DNA of 64,000 bases from UBA1351 sp964627665 (lineage in GTDB: Bacteria; Bacillota; Clostridia; Lachnospirales; Vallitaleaceae). Numbering within the stretch: position 1 is the stretch's first letter; each line of letters opens with the position of its first letter. The DNA lies in NCBI GenBank assembly GCA_964627665.1, contig CAZVKG010000006.1:1-64000 (forward strand), read 5' to 3'. A program made the position numbers and the translations under genes. Below the pieces are notes generated by a model that did not search any database, was not told the origin of the DNA, and saw only the letters and a list, made by a program, of their open reading frames with translations. This document shows, in pieces, positions 24,468 to 32,729 of this stretch.

Positions 24468-24671
24468 CTATTTAAATAATTTTTTCAGAAGTTTAAAAAC
24501 ATCAAATGATGTTCGATTGTACACCTTATTATAGGCATATTTCTTTGGATTTCTAAGCCACCCATAACCTCGAGGCATTTTCAAACCTGCCCTATGTACA
24601 ATCTGCCTTTTTATACTTGTTCTTACAGATATTCTTTTTTTCAAGCTTGGTGTTCTAATTCCAAATTTCAT
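24468..24671 (-). CDS. Small basic protein, copy 1 (67 residues)
   Basis: A highly basic 67-residue protein, MKFGIRTPSLKKR at the start, with AGLKMPRGYGWLRNPKK and AYNKVYNRTSF in the middle. The frame is open to 24704, but GGGGGAG before the ATG at 24671, and equal length with the paralogue at 36005-36208, fix the start. The two copies share 56 of 67 residues. Related short proteins occur in other Firmicutes but I know of no function. Its charge suggests nucleic-acid binding. It lies directly after qatD. Confidence 0.75.
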   Translation of the reverse strand: MKFGIRTPSLKKRISVRTSIKRQIVHRAGLKMPRGYGWLRNPKKYAYNKVYNRTSFDVFKLLKKLFK

Positions 24672-24696
24672 GCTACTCCCCCATCGCCTACCGTAA

Positions 24697-25431
24697 TTAC
24701 TCATTTATTATTTGTATACTATTCTCATACAATTGCTCAAGACAAAGATCCGGTCTTTGAACCAAAAGCTCTTTAATCGTTTCTGACAACTTATCCTTTA
24801 ATGACATTACAGTCTTCACATCATTTATAAACGGAGCATCTGACTCCACAAGAATACGATCAGAAGAAATTTTTTTTACAATTTTCTTCCCATTTGCACT
24901 TTCTAGCATCTTCAAATTAACAGAAAAGAAACATCCCATTTTTACTGCTCTTTCAAATTGCTTAACATCACCTGAATACCAATGTAAAATGCATTTACAT
25001 GAATTACAGCAATTATACTTTTCAAGGATATCCAACACATGTTTTGCAGACTTCACACTATGTATTGAAATAATCTTACCTTTATATTCTGTACATCTAC
25101 CTATTATTGTATCAAATACAATAATTTGCTGTTCCTTAGTAGCATAAAATTGACTATTAAAATCGAGACCCACCTCACCTATATATTTTGATTTGGGTAA
25201 GTATTTCTCAACTAACTTCAATTCATTAAATCGTTCTTTTACCAGTTGAGGGTGTAAGCCCAGTGCTGGAATTATTGCTTTGTTATTTTTAAAGAAAATC
25301 AATTCTTTTTCATAAGCTTTAGGCGTAGTGGTCATTGATAGAATCATCATATCTGAATCTGAAATATCTTTCGCAAATTGAAGCATATCAGGCATTAAAT
25401 CCACATGGCAATGCAAATCAAATATCTTCAT
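24697..25431 (-). CDS. qatD: QatD, TatD-family nuclease
   Basis: A 244-residue TatD-type metal-dependent DNase. Ligands are visible as LHCHVD near residue 6, GEVGLDF near 90, SIHSVKS and LHWYSGD in the middle and VESDAPF near 203. The ATG at 25431, behind GGAGGATGCAC, is the start and overlaps the end of qatC by 14 bases. As the fourth gene in the order ATPase, QatB, QueC-like, TatD it completes a QatABCD anti-phage system. The biochemical target of QatD is not established. Confidence 0.9.
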   Translation of the reverse strand: MKIFDLHCHVDLMPDMLQFAKDISDSDMMILSMTTTPKAYEKELIFFKNNKAIIPALGLHPQLVKERFNELKLVEKYLPKSKYIGEVGLDFNSQFYATKEQQIIVFDTIIGRCTEYKGKIISIHSVKSAKHVLDILEKYNCCNSCKCILHWYSGDVKQFERAVKMGCFFSVNLKMLESANGKKIVKKISSDRILVESDAPFINDVKTVMSLKDKLSETIKELLVQRPDLCLEQLYENSIQIINE

Positions 25432-26782
25432 GTGCATCCTCCATTTCACTACTTATGAATGCATCTACTTCAAATAATCCTCTCTTATAGACCTCTGATA
25501 ATTCTTTTATATGTTCATCATCACCTAAAATTGCTCCCGTTTTATAAACAAGTAGTTTTGCCATTGTTTGATTTTTTTTCAGACGATTTATTGCATACTG
25601 AAATGATCTTAACTGTATACCTTCTCCTGATGAATGCTTTTTAATTATTGATGATAAATCGTCAGCCGTATATACTGTACTATCACCATCTTTACCAAAT
25701 GCTTTATGCATTGCTGCTCTTCTAATTATACATGGAACACAAAATCCGCAATGCTGTGGTGGCAATTTTTTCCGTGTCGCTTTAATCGGTGATGAGCATG
25801 AATTTGACTTCTCCATAATAATTGATAGAATGCCTTTATTCAAACATTCTTCTGCCATCTCACCCTTAGTCTTATTCCAATACGGATTTACTACAGATTT
25901 ATAGGTACCCAATACTTCAAGTACCTCATTCCAAAGATTTAAGTAAAACGGATGTGTTGTCCGAGTACTGTGAGAACCAATTCTCAAGTCATCAAGTGGT
26001 ATATTTAAGGCAATCAACCCATTCTCCGGTACTTGCAATTCCTTTATTGCATCAAAATTTGATATTATATAAATTCCAAATGCTATAAATAAAAAAGACC
26101 TACTTCGAGTTGAATTCTCGTTCCCACCTCCAGGTATAAAATCTCTTTTAAATACCATCCAAAGATCTAAATACAGAAAATTGTCTGTTTCATATTTATT
26201 ATCAAATTCATGAATAATATTCTTTTGAGAATTCTTAGTAAATCCCTCCCCAGCATGGCTAACCAAAATGATTTTTTTGTTTTGTTCCAGATAATTTATT
26301 GTACTAATCAAACTATCCATTCCACCAGAAAAAAGAGAGGATACTTCAAAATCCTTACATTCACATTTTTCTTCATCAGGCTCAATTATTTTAACCGCTT
26401 TCTGAGTAAAGTCTATAGTCCATTTATCACCTGTCAAGAAATTGAGCATTCTTTCAAATATAGGCTTTGCTTCACGAAATTTCGTTAAATCAGAAACTGG
26501 TAATTCTATATATATCTCTCTGGTCCAACTGTCTTGTGAATGTAATTCTCTTGAAATCCTTGTATCGGCCAGATAAACAGCTGTTGCTAAACACAAAAGA
26601 TCCAACCCTTGCTCTGTAGGTTCCAATCCATTTTGCAGCATCTTTTGTTGTACATTATCAATTCCGTACAGTAATTTTCCGTCTCTATGTCGTATTGGTA
26701 CTACAACTTTCTCAACATCATCAGTGCTCGTCGTTATTAGTTCAAATTCATCATAGCTCACTATCAATTTATATCTCTTCAT
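25418..26782 (-). CDS. qatC: QatC, QueC-like ATP-pyrophosphatase
   Basis: A 454-residue protein with a QueC-like domain: the PP-loop SSLFSGGMDSL near residue 156 and a zinc site HCGFCVPC near 346. The N-terminal 140 residues are an added domain. QueC makes preQ0, and 7-deazapurine-type chemistry is assumed for QatC, with no demonstrated product. GGAGGAG precedes the ATG. It starts three bases after qatB and overlaps qatD. Confidence 0.92.
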   Translation of the reverse strand: MKRYKLIVSYDEFELITTSTDDVEKVVVPIRHRDGKLLYGIDNVQQKMLQNGLEPTEQGLDLLCLATAVYLADTRISRELHSQDSWTREIYIELPVSDLTKFREAKPIFERMLNFLTGDKWTIDFTQKAVKIIEPDEEKCECKDFEVSSLFSGGMDSLISTINYLEQNKKIILVSHAGEGFTKNSQKNIIHEFDNKYETDNFLYLDLWMVFKRDFIPGGGNENSTRSRSFLFIAFGIYIISNFDAIKELQVPENGLIALNIPLDDLRIGSHSTRTTHPFYLNLWNEVLEVLGTYKSVVNPYWNKTKGEMAEECLNKGILSIIMEKSNSCSSPIKATRKKLPPQHCGFCVPCIIRRAAMHKAFGKDGDSTVYTADDLSSIIKKHSSGEGIQLRSFQYAINRLKKNQTMAKLLVYKTGAILGDDEHIKELSEVYKRGLFEVDAFISSEMEDAHEDI

Positions 26783-26785
26783 ATA

Positions 26786-27577
26786 CTACTCCTCCAATTC
26801 AGAAAGTATAGAGTATGCTCTTTCATAAACACTATCAACAATATCCCTCGTATGATTTGTATCGATACTCTTTATTTCTACATGTAAATCGTTAATTGCA
26901 TCTGAAACAGAGCCACTTATAAAGTCTTTAACTTGATTCTGTATTATTTCAACCGTTGCAGTGTCATCCGGTAAAGAAATTGTTTTATTTCCAATATCAT
27001 TAAGAAGTCGTTCTTGAATAACATTTGTCATATACGTTTTTGTAAATGCCAGGAATTCATCATCAGTTAAGGTCTCAATTGTTTTATCTTCCAGATCAGT
27101 TAAAGTCATCAATGTTTCGATATATGAACTTCTAGCTATTCCTTCATCTGTCGGGCCACCATCAGGACAGACGAAATCCATAATATGTAAAAATACATCC
27201 CTTGCACTTTTCCCAATTATGTCTCCAAGGCCATATATACGGCTTGTTTCAGCCACCCCATTCCTTGAAATACTGTTGAAAAATGCAACTAATCTTTCAG
27301 TACTATTTCTTGCTGAACCTAATCTTGAGGTGGCATTCTTCGATCCACCTAGTGATTGTTTAACATATTGCGATGTCGACTTACGTAGATTATGCGAACT
27401 CCTTCCACCTTCGTTTACATACCTAGTAAAATTACTTCTTGGCATTCTAAACCGATCTCCATCCGCTGGGGGTGGAATTGGCTTATCATCTTCCAATTGG
27501 TTATCCCCATCTTCCAACCATGATGGTACTAAAGGTGTATTACCGTTCTGACCTCCGTTACTTGTAGATGTTCCCAT
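26786..27577 (-). CDS. qatB: QatB
   Basis: A 263-residue protein with the QatB family start, MGTSTSNGGQNGNTPLVPSW read in two parts, followed by a basic low-complexity region and a helical C-terminal half. It has no enzymatic motif; in Qat systems QatB is required for defence and its QueC-like partner may modify it. It lies 16 bases after qatA and three before qatC. Confidence 0.9.
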   Translation of the reverse strand: MGTSTSNGGQNGNTPLVPSWLEDGDNQLEDDKPIPPPADGDRFRMPRSNFTRYVNEGGRSSHNLRKSTSQYVKQSLGGSKNATSRLGSARNSTERLVAFFNSISRNGVAETSRIYGLGDIIGKSARDVFLHIMDFVCPDGGPTDEGIARSSYIETLMTLTDLEDKTIETLTDDEFLAFTKTYMTNVIQERLLNDIGNKTISLPDDTATVEIIQNQVKDFISGSVSDAINDLHVEIKSIDTNHTRDIVDSVYERAYSILSELEE

Positions 27578-27593
27578 TTAAAATCCCCCTTAC

Positions 27594-29522
27594 TTACATA
27601 GATTTAAGCGCTGCTTTAACAAATGCAGTACCATCTCTTTTTAATTTATCTATATAACTCGATAATTTGCTTTTGGCTTCTGCTGATGTTATGCATCCAT
27701 TCCATCCATTACAAATCCAAACACCAACGGTCTTAACATCAAACATTTCAATTAAACTTACGAGATTCATTTGAAGATTTTGATGCAGCGAGACAAGACT
27801 TATAATTCCTTCAATGCCACTTGGTTTATTTGAGATCTTACTTTTAGCCAATATTTTTGAAGCCAATGTATCAAATACAATTTTCGCATCATCTGGCGAC
27901 AATACTTTTACTTCCTCTTTCACACTTGCAATATTCATAGAGGTACTCATTAACTTGTCTAAAATAATACGCAGTTTCTCAGATTTTATTTGATTGAAGA
28001 AATAATCTTGCTTTTCTTTACAGGCAAAGAAATATGGTCTAAGGTCTTTTTCTCCAAGCTTGGGTTCAGTCATTACCCATTTAGTAATATTGTTGTCTTT
28101 GGTCCATTCGTCTACTTTTGGACTGTTCTTGGTAATTGATACTACCTTTTTATCAGATTGTTCGACTTCAGCTGTATCATCTGCATTCTGATCCTCTTCA
28201 CTTTGTTTTCCAAGATTCAATACTTCTGTTTCTAATTCTCTTATAACATCACAGTATCCTAAATCGTTTGTTTGTGAGGCTATATCCTCATAGAACTCAT
28301 CAAAAAAGCTCTCTGCAAGCATTATTTTAGCAAGATATGGCAATTCTACTTCATCGCCATATCCGCGAGCATCTGCCATCTTCTTCCTTAGTAGAAGCAT
28401 ATTGATAAATCTTTTAATCTTTCTAGGATTACCATTGGTATGACGAGCTAGTATCGCACTTATTTGTGTTGCTATTGTAATCTCACCTATGACCAGTTCA
28501 TATTTACTGTCAAGAGCTTCGTTCAGCTCAGTAATCGTCAGCCCTTGATTTTTCCATGGTTTTTTCATTTTCTCAACTGACATGGTAAGAAGTCTGTCAA
28601 ATTCGCTTGAATTGTCTTCCAGCTTCGATCCTATAAGCAACATTTTTATATACATTTCTGATTCAATTTCCCCAAGAACCGGAAGTCTAAAGGGTACCTG
28701 AATCAATTTTTCGAGATACCGCTTTGAAAATTCTACCCCAAGATTTTTATTGTCTGAATCTGTTAAATCAGGAAAATGTTTTCGAACAGCATATTCGATC
28801 ATTGTTTCATCTGCTGCAATTACAAAAGCTGTAGCATTTGAGAACATAAATAATCTTACAGCCTCTAAGGTTTCTATTGTTACTTCTGGCAAACATCTAT
28901 CTAAATCATCGATAAGTACTACCAATTTCTTTATTGAAGATGCTTCAAGCAGTTCAGCAAATGCTTTTTGAAATTCAGTAAACTCTTTAGTCATTGACAT
29001 ATCTTCCATGATTTTTGAATCAGTTAAAAAAGCACCTATCGTTTCAACCGAATTCTCAACTTTTTCTGGATCTGTAAGATTACCTTTTAACACATCAAAA
29101 GCATTTGTAATTAGCCCAATCGACGGAACACCAGTTGCCGCCGAAAAAGCCACATTTCCGGCAGTCTTTGCAACACTTAACCAGTTAATGCTCTTCCAAA
29201 CTCTTTGAATTTTATCAGCACATACTTTTGATAGCTTTCTTTTCTCAATTAAAGAAGAGACAATAGAACTCATCAATGCGATCTTGGCATCTTCAAAGCC
29301 TTGATGCTTCCAGCCGTTGAATTTTATACATTCAAAATCATTTGATGACTGAAACTCATCTTCTACCATTTCAAGAATACTTGATTTACCAGCACCCCAA
29401 TCACCATGAACACCAATAGATATAGGTCTCTCTTTACTTTCATTTATTAATTCAACAACAGTTTTCGCTATAGCTCGATTATTCAGCATATCGACTTTAG
29501 TTTCATTATCTGAAAGAATCAA
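27594..29522 (-). CDS. qatA: QatA, KAP-family P-loop ATPase
   Basis: A 642-residue KAP NTPase. Walker A GDWGAGKSS is at residues 40-48 and Walker B KKLVVLIDDLDRC near 204. Two hydrophobic segments between them (near 115-140) fit the membrane insertion typical of KAP proteins. The start is TTG at 29522 behind AGGGGG. It is 15 bases downstream of the transmembrane gene, so the Argonaute pair and Qat are probably one transcript. It would power or sense in the Qat system. Confidence 0.92.
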   Translation of the reverse strand: MILSDNETKVDMLNNRAIAKTVVELINESKERPISIGVHGDWGAGKSSILEMVEDEFQSSNDFECIKFNGWKHQGFEDAKIALMSSIVSSLIEKRKLSKVCADKIQRVWKSINWLSVAKTAGNVAFSAATGVPSIGLITNAFDVLKGNLTDPEKVENSVETIGAFLTDSKIMEDMSMTKEFTEFQKAFAELLEASSIKKLVVLIDDLDRCLPEVTIETLEAVRLFMFSNATAFVIAADETMIEYAVRKHFPDLTDSDNKNLGVEFSKRYLEKLIQVPFRLPVLGEIESEMYIKMLLIGSKLEDNSSEFDRLLTMSVEKMKKPWKNQGLTITELNEALDSKYELVIGEITIATQISAILARHTNGNPRKIKRFINMLLLRKKMADARGYGDEVELPYLAKIMLAESFFDEFYEDIASQTNDLGYCDVIRELETEVLNLGKQSEEDQNADDTAEVEQSDKKVVSITKNSPKVDEWTKDNNITKWVMTEPKLGEKDLRPYFFACKEKQDYFFNQIKSEKLRIILDKLMSTSMNIASVKEEVKVLSPDDAKIVFDTLASKILAKSKISNKPSGIEGIISLVSLHQNLQMNLVSLIEMFDVKTVGVWICNGWNGCITSAEAKSKLSSYIDKLKRDGTAFVKAALKSM

Positions 29523-29537
29523 ATTTCTCGCCCCCTT

Positions 29538-30428
29538 TTAATTATTCTTTATGATGTCTTCAATATCTTCATACTGTAATTTATTTTTTTTGTAAATCCT
29601 TCTTAATTTTTTTGATTTAATCTTATCCCTAAATAATTTAACATTAATGGATTTATTAAGCAATATAAACGAATTTGCTATTATACCAACAATTAAACCG
29701 CCTATGTATGTCAATGGTTCAGCAAAATTCCAGTTTTCTGCAATAAATTTTCCTAAAGTGAATATTATTGGTAATGAAATCATCCAAAAAACAATAAGAA
29801 AACGTATGATATAAAGATTCCCTATCCAATCATTTAGGATATTAATCGATGATTTCATTGATTCAAAAGTTTTAGTCTCTTGGAAATTTCGCTCTCCAAG
29901 TTTCTTATACACCTTCATTACAATATACAAATCAAGGATATCATCTACCGAGGTCATTGCATTCACAAGTTGGTCACTACCTAGCTCATAATTACCATGA
30001 ATTAAAATATCATAAATTAATTTATCAATTGGTGTTGATGCTGCTTTATTATACTCCGGTTTTATTTGTTCAAAGACTACCGTTAGAAGATAGCTGTCTC
30101 TAAGACTGCAAGTCATAATATAAGATTTAATGTCTTCAAGAAACCGATTAGAATCATATAATCCAAAAGCTACCAAAGTAATAAGACTCTTTCTATAATC
30201 CAAACCTTTTCTATTTTTCATTCTTACAATTGACTCAATTTGATCTTCTAAAGCCACCTCATCATTATTTGAAAAAATATTTATTATTAGATTATCAATT
30301 TCACTTAAATCGTCATCATTAAAATCAATCTCATTCAAGTTCCTTAAATAATTATAAAATACCTTTTCCCGGATACTTGCTGTTGACAATAATTCTTGTT
30401 CCAGATTCTTAATATCTCTATAAATCAT
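29538..30428 (-). CDS. Argonaute-associated transmembrane protein
   Basis: A 296-residue protein with a charged helical N-terminal part (1-200), two transmembrane helices near 208-228 and 236-256, and a basic tail of ~40 residues. AGGGGGG precedes the ATG at 30428. It begins 11 bases after the Argonaute gene. Inactive long Argonautes are known to be paired with nuclease, Sir2 or transmembrane effectors; this is probably the membrane effector that kills or stops the infected cell. The sequence itself shows only the topology and the neighbourhood. Confidence 0.78.
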   Translation of the reverse strand: MIYRDIKNLEQELLSTASIREKVFYNYLRNLNEIDFNDDDLSEIDNLIINIFSNNDEVALEDQIESIVRMKNRKGLDYRKSLITLVAFGLYDSNRFLEDIKSYIMTCSLRDSYLLTVVFEQIKPEYNKAASTPIDKLIYDILIHGNYELGSDQLVNAMTSVDDILDLYIVMKVYKKLGERNFQETKTFESMKSSINILNDWIGNLYIIRFLIVFWMISLPIIFTLGKFIAENWNFAEPLTYIGGLIVGIIANSFILLNKSINVKLFRDKIKSKKLRRIYKKNKLQYEDIEDIIKNN

Positions 30429-30439
30429 TGAATCCCCCC

Positions 30440-32422
30440 CTATATAAACCAGAGTTTATCTGTGATTTGATTTAAAATGCTAGGGTCCCAATGATCAATT
30501 AAAGTCAAATCATTTGCAAGTTTTGCCATTTTAGCAGGGTATAGCATTGTGACTGGCTTGGGTGGTGTCATAAAATTAGAATGAGAAAGATACATAAAAT
30601 GCACCACTTGAGTTGCAATATAATGTAAATCTCTAAAACTCGAGTTCTTGTTTATTTTCAGAAGTATAGGGGCGCCACTTTTATTTCCTAATGAGATTAA
30701 CCCTTGATCTGAAGATATTTTTGTAAAATATCCTTTACTTACGGTCTCGTTTCCGTTGTTAAAATAATATTTATAGTTATGAGCATAACTCAGATGTATA
30801 ACAGCAAATTGAATATTGTACTGACTAAACCTATCTACCGTTTTAAGAATTGCTCTAATTTCATTATCATAGCCAGCTTCTTTGTATAAATGGAAGAATA
30901 GTTTAATCGTTTGTCCCTCTTTAATATTTTTTTCAAAAATTACCTGAGCAATCGTTTTATGAAGATGCTTTTCAAGATTTGTTGAATAATTTGCTTTTGT
31001 TGATAATTGACTGCAATCGCCAACTAAATACTTTCCATCATAATCAAAGACACTTGCAAAACCTATAGCAGTTTCATCCGCTTCATTTATACTTGACCCA
31101 ACACCAATAATTAATTCATTTCTAATTGTATCATTTTTTGCAATGGTCCAAGCTGTACCACCTAGTTTTGCATATGTGTTTAACATAATATTATTGATTT
31201 TATACTTATTTAGGCTTCTCAGGCTTTCGATTATAAGTATTTGAGAAGGAATCTGTCGATTTAACAGTTTAGCTTTTAACTGATAATAAGCTGAATTTCT
31301 AACAGACATTTTCTTGTCCATTTCACTTAGAATGATAAACACTAAATCGAAATTATCCAATGCAATATCATCAAGTCTTGAAGAATAATCGTCATTATTT
31401 CTATCAACAACTTGTACATCTTTATCTCCAAAATTAATATAAAAATACTCATTCATAGCCTTCACATATTTTTCTATAAAAATCTCACTAGCACCTTGAT
31501 ATTCCTGGTATGTTAAACATAGAATGTTCATTTTTTTATTCGCAAACATGTCATATGTAAAAGGCTTTGCTTTTTTTATTTTCTCCTCATGATAACCACC
31601 CGAAACGTTGTTTCCATTATAAAAGAACATTCCAGGTTTTGAAATTAATTCAAGATTTAAGTTGTACGATGGTAACTCAAACCACTCAAACTTTGTAATT
31701 TCTAAATTGCCAGGCAAGTGCAAATGATTTGTTCGATTACATAAACCATTGAATGTTTGCTCAAGTTTTTTATAGCTTTCATTGGGGCTATTCTGTTTAA
31801 CAATAAATCTATCATAATCACTGTTCTTACCAATGATCCCTAAGTACTTTGTCACATTATCTTTTGAACCGACAATTCTACCATTTCTATTCTTTCGCCA
31901 ATTTCGAGTATCTATACCTTTGCTATTCAATTCCTCTTCAGATTTTGAGAACATACTTTTAGTTCGATCTGTAAAGAGAATATAGTAATATCGATTATTT
32001 GTAACATCATTCATTCCAGATTGGACAGCAAATCTTTTGCATTGAATTATATCCAGATCTCCAAATGATTCCGGCCTTGAATTTTGAACTTCTAATTCCC
32101 AAATATTACTATGTTTTAAAGGATACTGATTATAGTTTTTCTTTTTAAAGTATCTAATATAGGCCTCTTCAATTATTTTGCAAAATAATCGCACATCACT
32201 ATCAACATAAATTGTCTCTTCTGTGAATTCATCAGGTAATACTACTTGGGTAGGTGACGCTTGCCAAGCATATATAAATCCATAATTTATTAGAAAATAA
32301 TAATCAGGATATTTTTCTCTATATTCCCTAAGAGCAGCGTAATCATTATTGTATATTTTCCGCAGTACCGTAATCTTATCTTTATTAAATTCAATCTCAA
32401 ATGCATTCAATTTAGCTCCCAA
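30440..32422 (-). CDS. Catalytically inactive long Argonaute (PIWI protein)
   Basis: A 660-residue PIWI protein of the long-B prokaryotic Argonaute type. The C-terminal half has the PIWI landmarks: KLGGTAW, then IIGVGSSI near residue 450 where the first catalytic aspartate is replaced by glycine, FHLYKEAG near 517 where the second is missing, and PVTMLYPAKMAKL near 634, ending in KLWFI. The catalytic tetrad is therefore lost. The frame is open from GTG 32446, but TTG at 32422 behind GGGAGGTGG is the better start. It likely senses foreign nucleic acid with a guide and triggers the adjacent membrane protein. Confidence 0.87.
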   Translation of the reverse strand: MGAKLNAFEIEFNKDKITVLRKIYNNDYAALREYREKYPDYYFLINYGFIYAWQASPTQVVLPDEFTEETIYVDSDVRLFCKIIEEAYIRYFKKKNYNQYPLKHSNIWELEVQNSRPESFGDLDIIQCKRFAVQSGMNDVTNNRYYYILFTDRTKSMFSKSEEELNSKGIDTRNWRKNRNGRIVGSKDNVTKYLGIIGKNSDYDRFIVKQNSPNESYKKLEQTFNGLCNRTNHLHLPGNLEITKFEWFELPSYNLNLELISKPGMFFYNGNNVSGGYHEEKIKKAKPFTYDMFANKKMNILCLTYQEYQGASEIFIEKYVKAMNEYFYINFGDKDVQVVDRNNDDYSSRLDDIALDNFDLVFIILSEMDKKMSVRNSAYYQLKAKLLNRQIPSQILIIESLRSLNKYKINNIMLNTYAKLGGTAWTIAKNDTIRNELIIGVGSSINEADETAIGFASVFDYDGKYLVGDCSQLSTKANYSTNLEKHLHKTIAQVIFEKNIKEGQTIKLFFHLYKEAGYDNEIRAILKTVDRFSQYNIQFAVIHLSYAHNYKYYFNNGNETVSKGYFTKISSDQGLISLGNKSGAPILLKINKNSSFRDLHYIATQVVHFMYLSHSNFMTPPKPVTMLYPAKMAKLANDLTLIDHWDPSILNQITDKLWFI

Positions 32423-32494
32423 TGTACCACCTCCCAATATTTTCACCTTCTACTTTTAGAGCTATTTATAGCTCGTTCAAAAAATGGTCCCATT

Positions 32495-32710
32495 CTAAAT
32501 GATTTCAATAATCTTCTTCAATTCTTCAATCTCTTCTTTTGAAAGAGTAACACCTTTTCCCATTTTCTCATGATCTGGTGCCCAATCTCTTAAATCATAT
32601 TTAGGTTCTCTGTCATTCCATGAAATCAGATTTAATTCTTTTTTCCAACCTTTGGTATTCTCTGAAAGAACACCAAAGGTTTCTATAATCTCATATTTAA
32701 TTTCTGCCAT
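32495..32710 (-). CDS. PC4/YdbC-family ssDNA-binding protein
   Basis: A 71-residue protein of the PC4/YdbC family, recognisable by KYEIIETFGVLS, WNDREPKYDLRDW and GKGVTLSKEE. These proteins bind single-stranded DNA as dimers and are common in Gram-positive bacteria. It stands 19 bases after hsdR behind GAGGAGG, and 48 bases before the Argonaute frame. Whether it serves restriction or the Argonaute system is open. Confidence 0.88.
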   Translation of the reverse strand: MAEIKYEIIETFGVLSENTKGWKKELNLISWNDREPKYDLRDWAPDHEKMGKGVTLSKEEIEELKKIIEII

Positions 32711-32729
32711 TAAAAGACCTCCTCAATAA

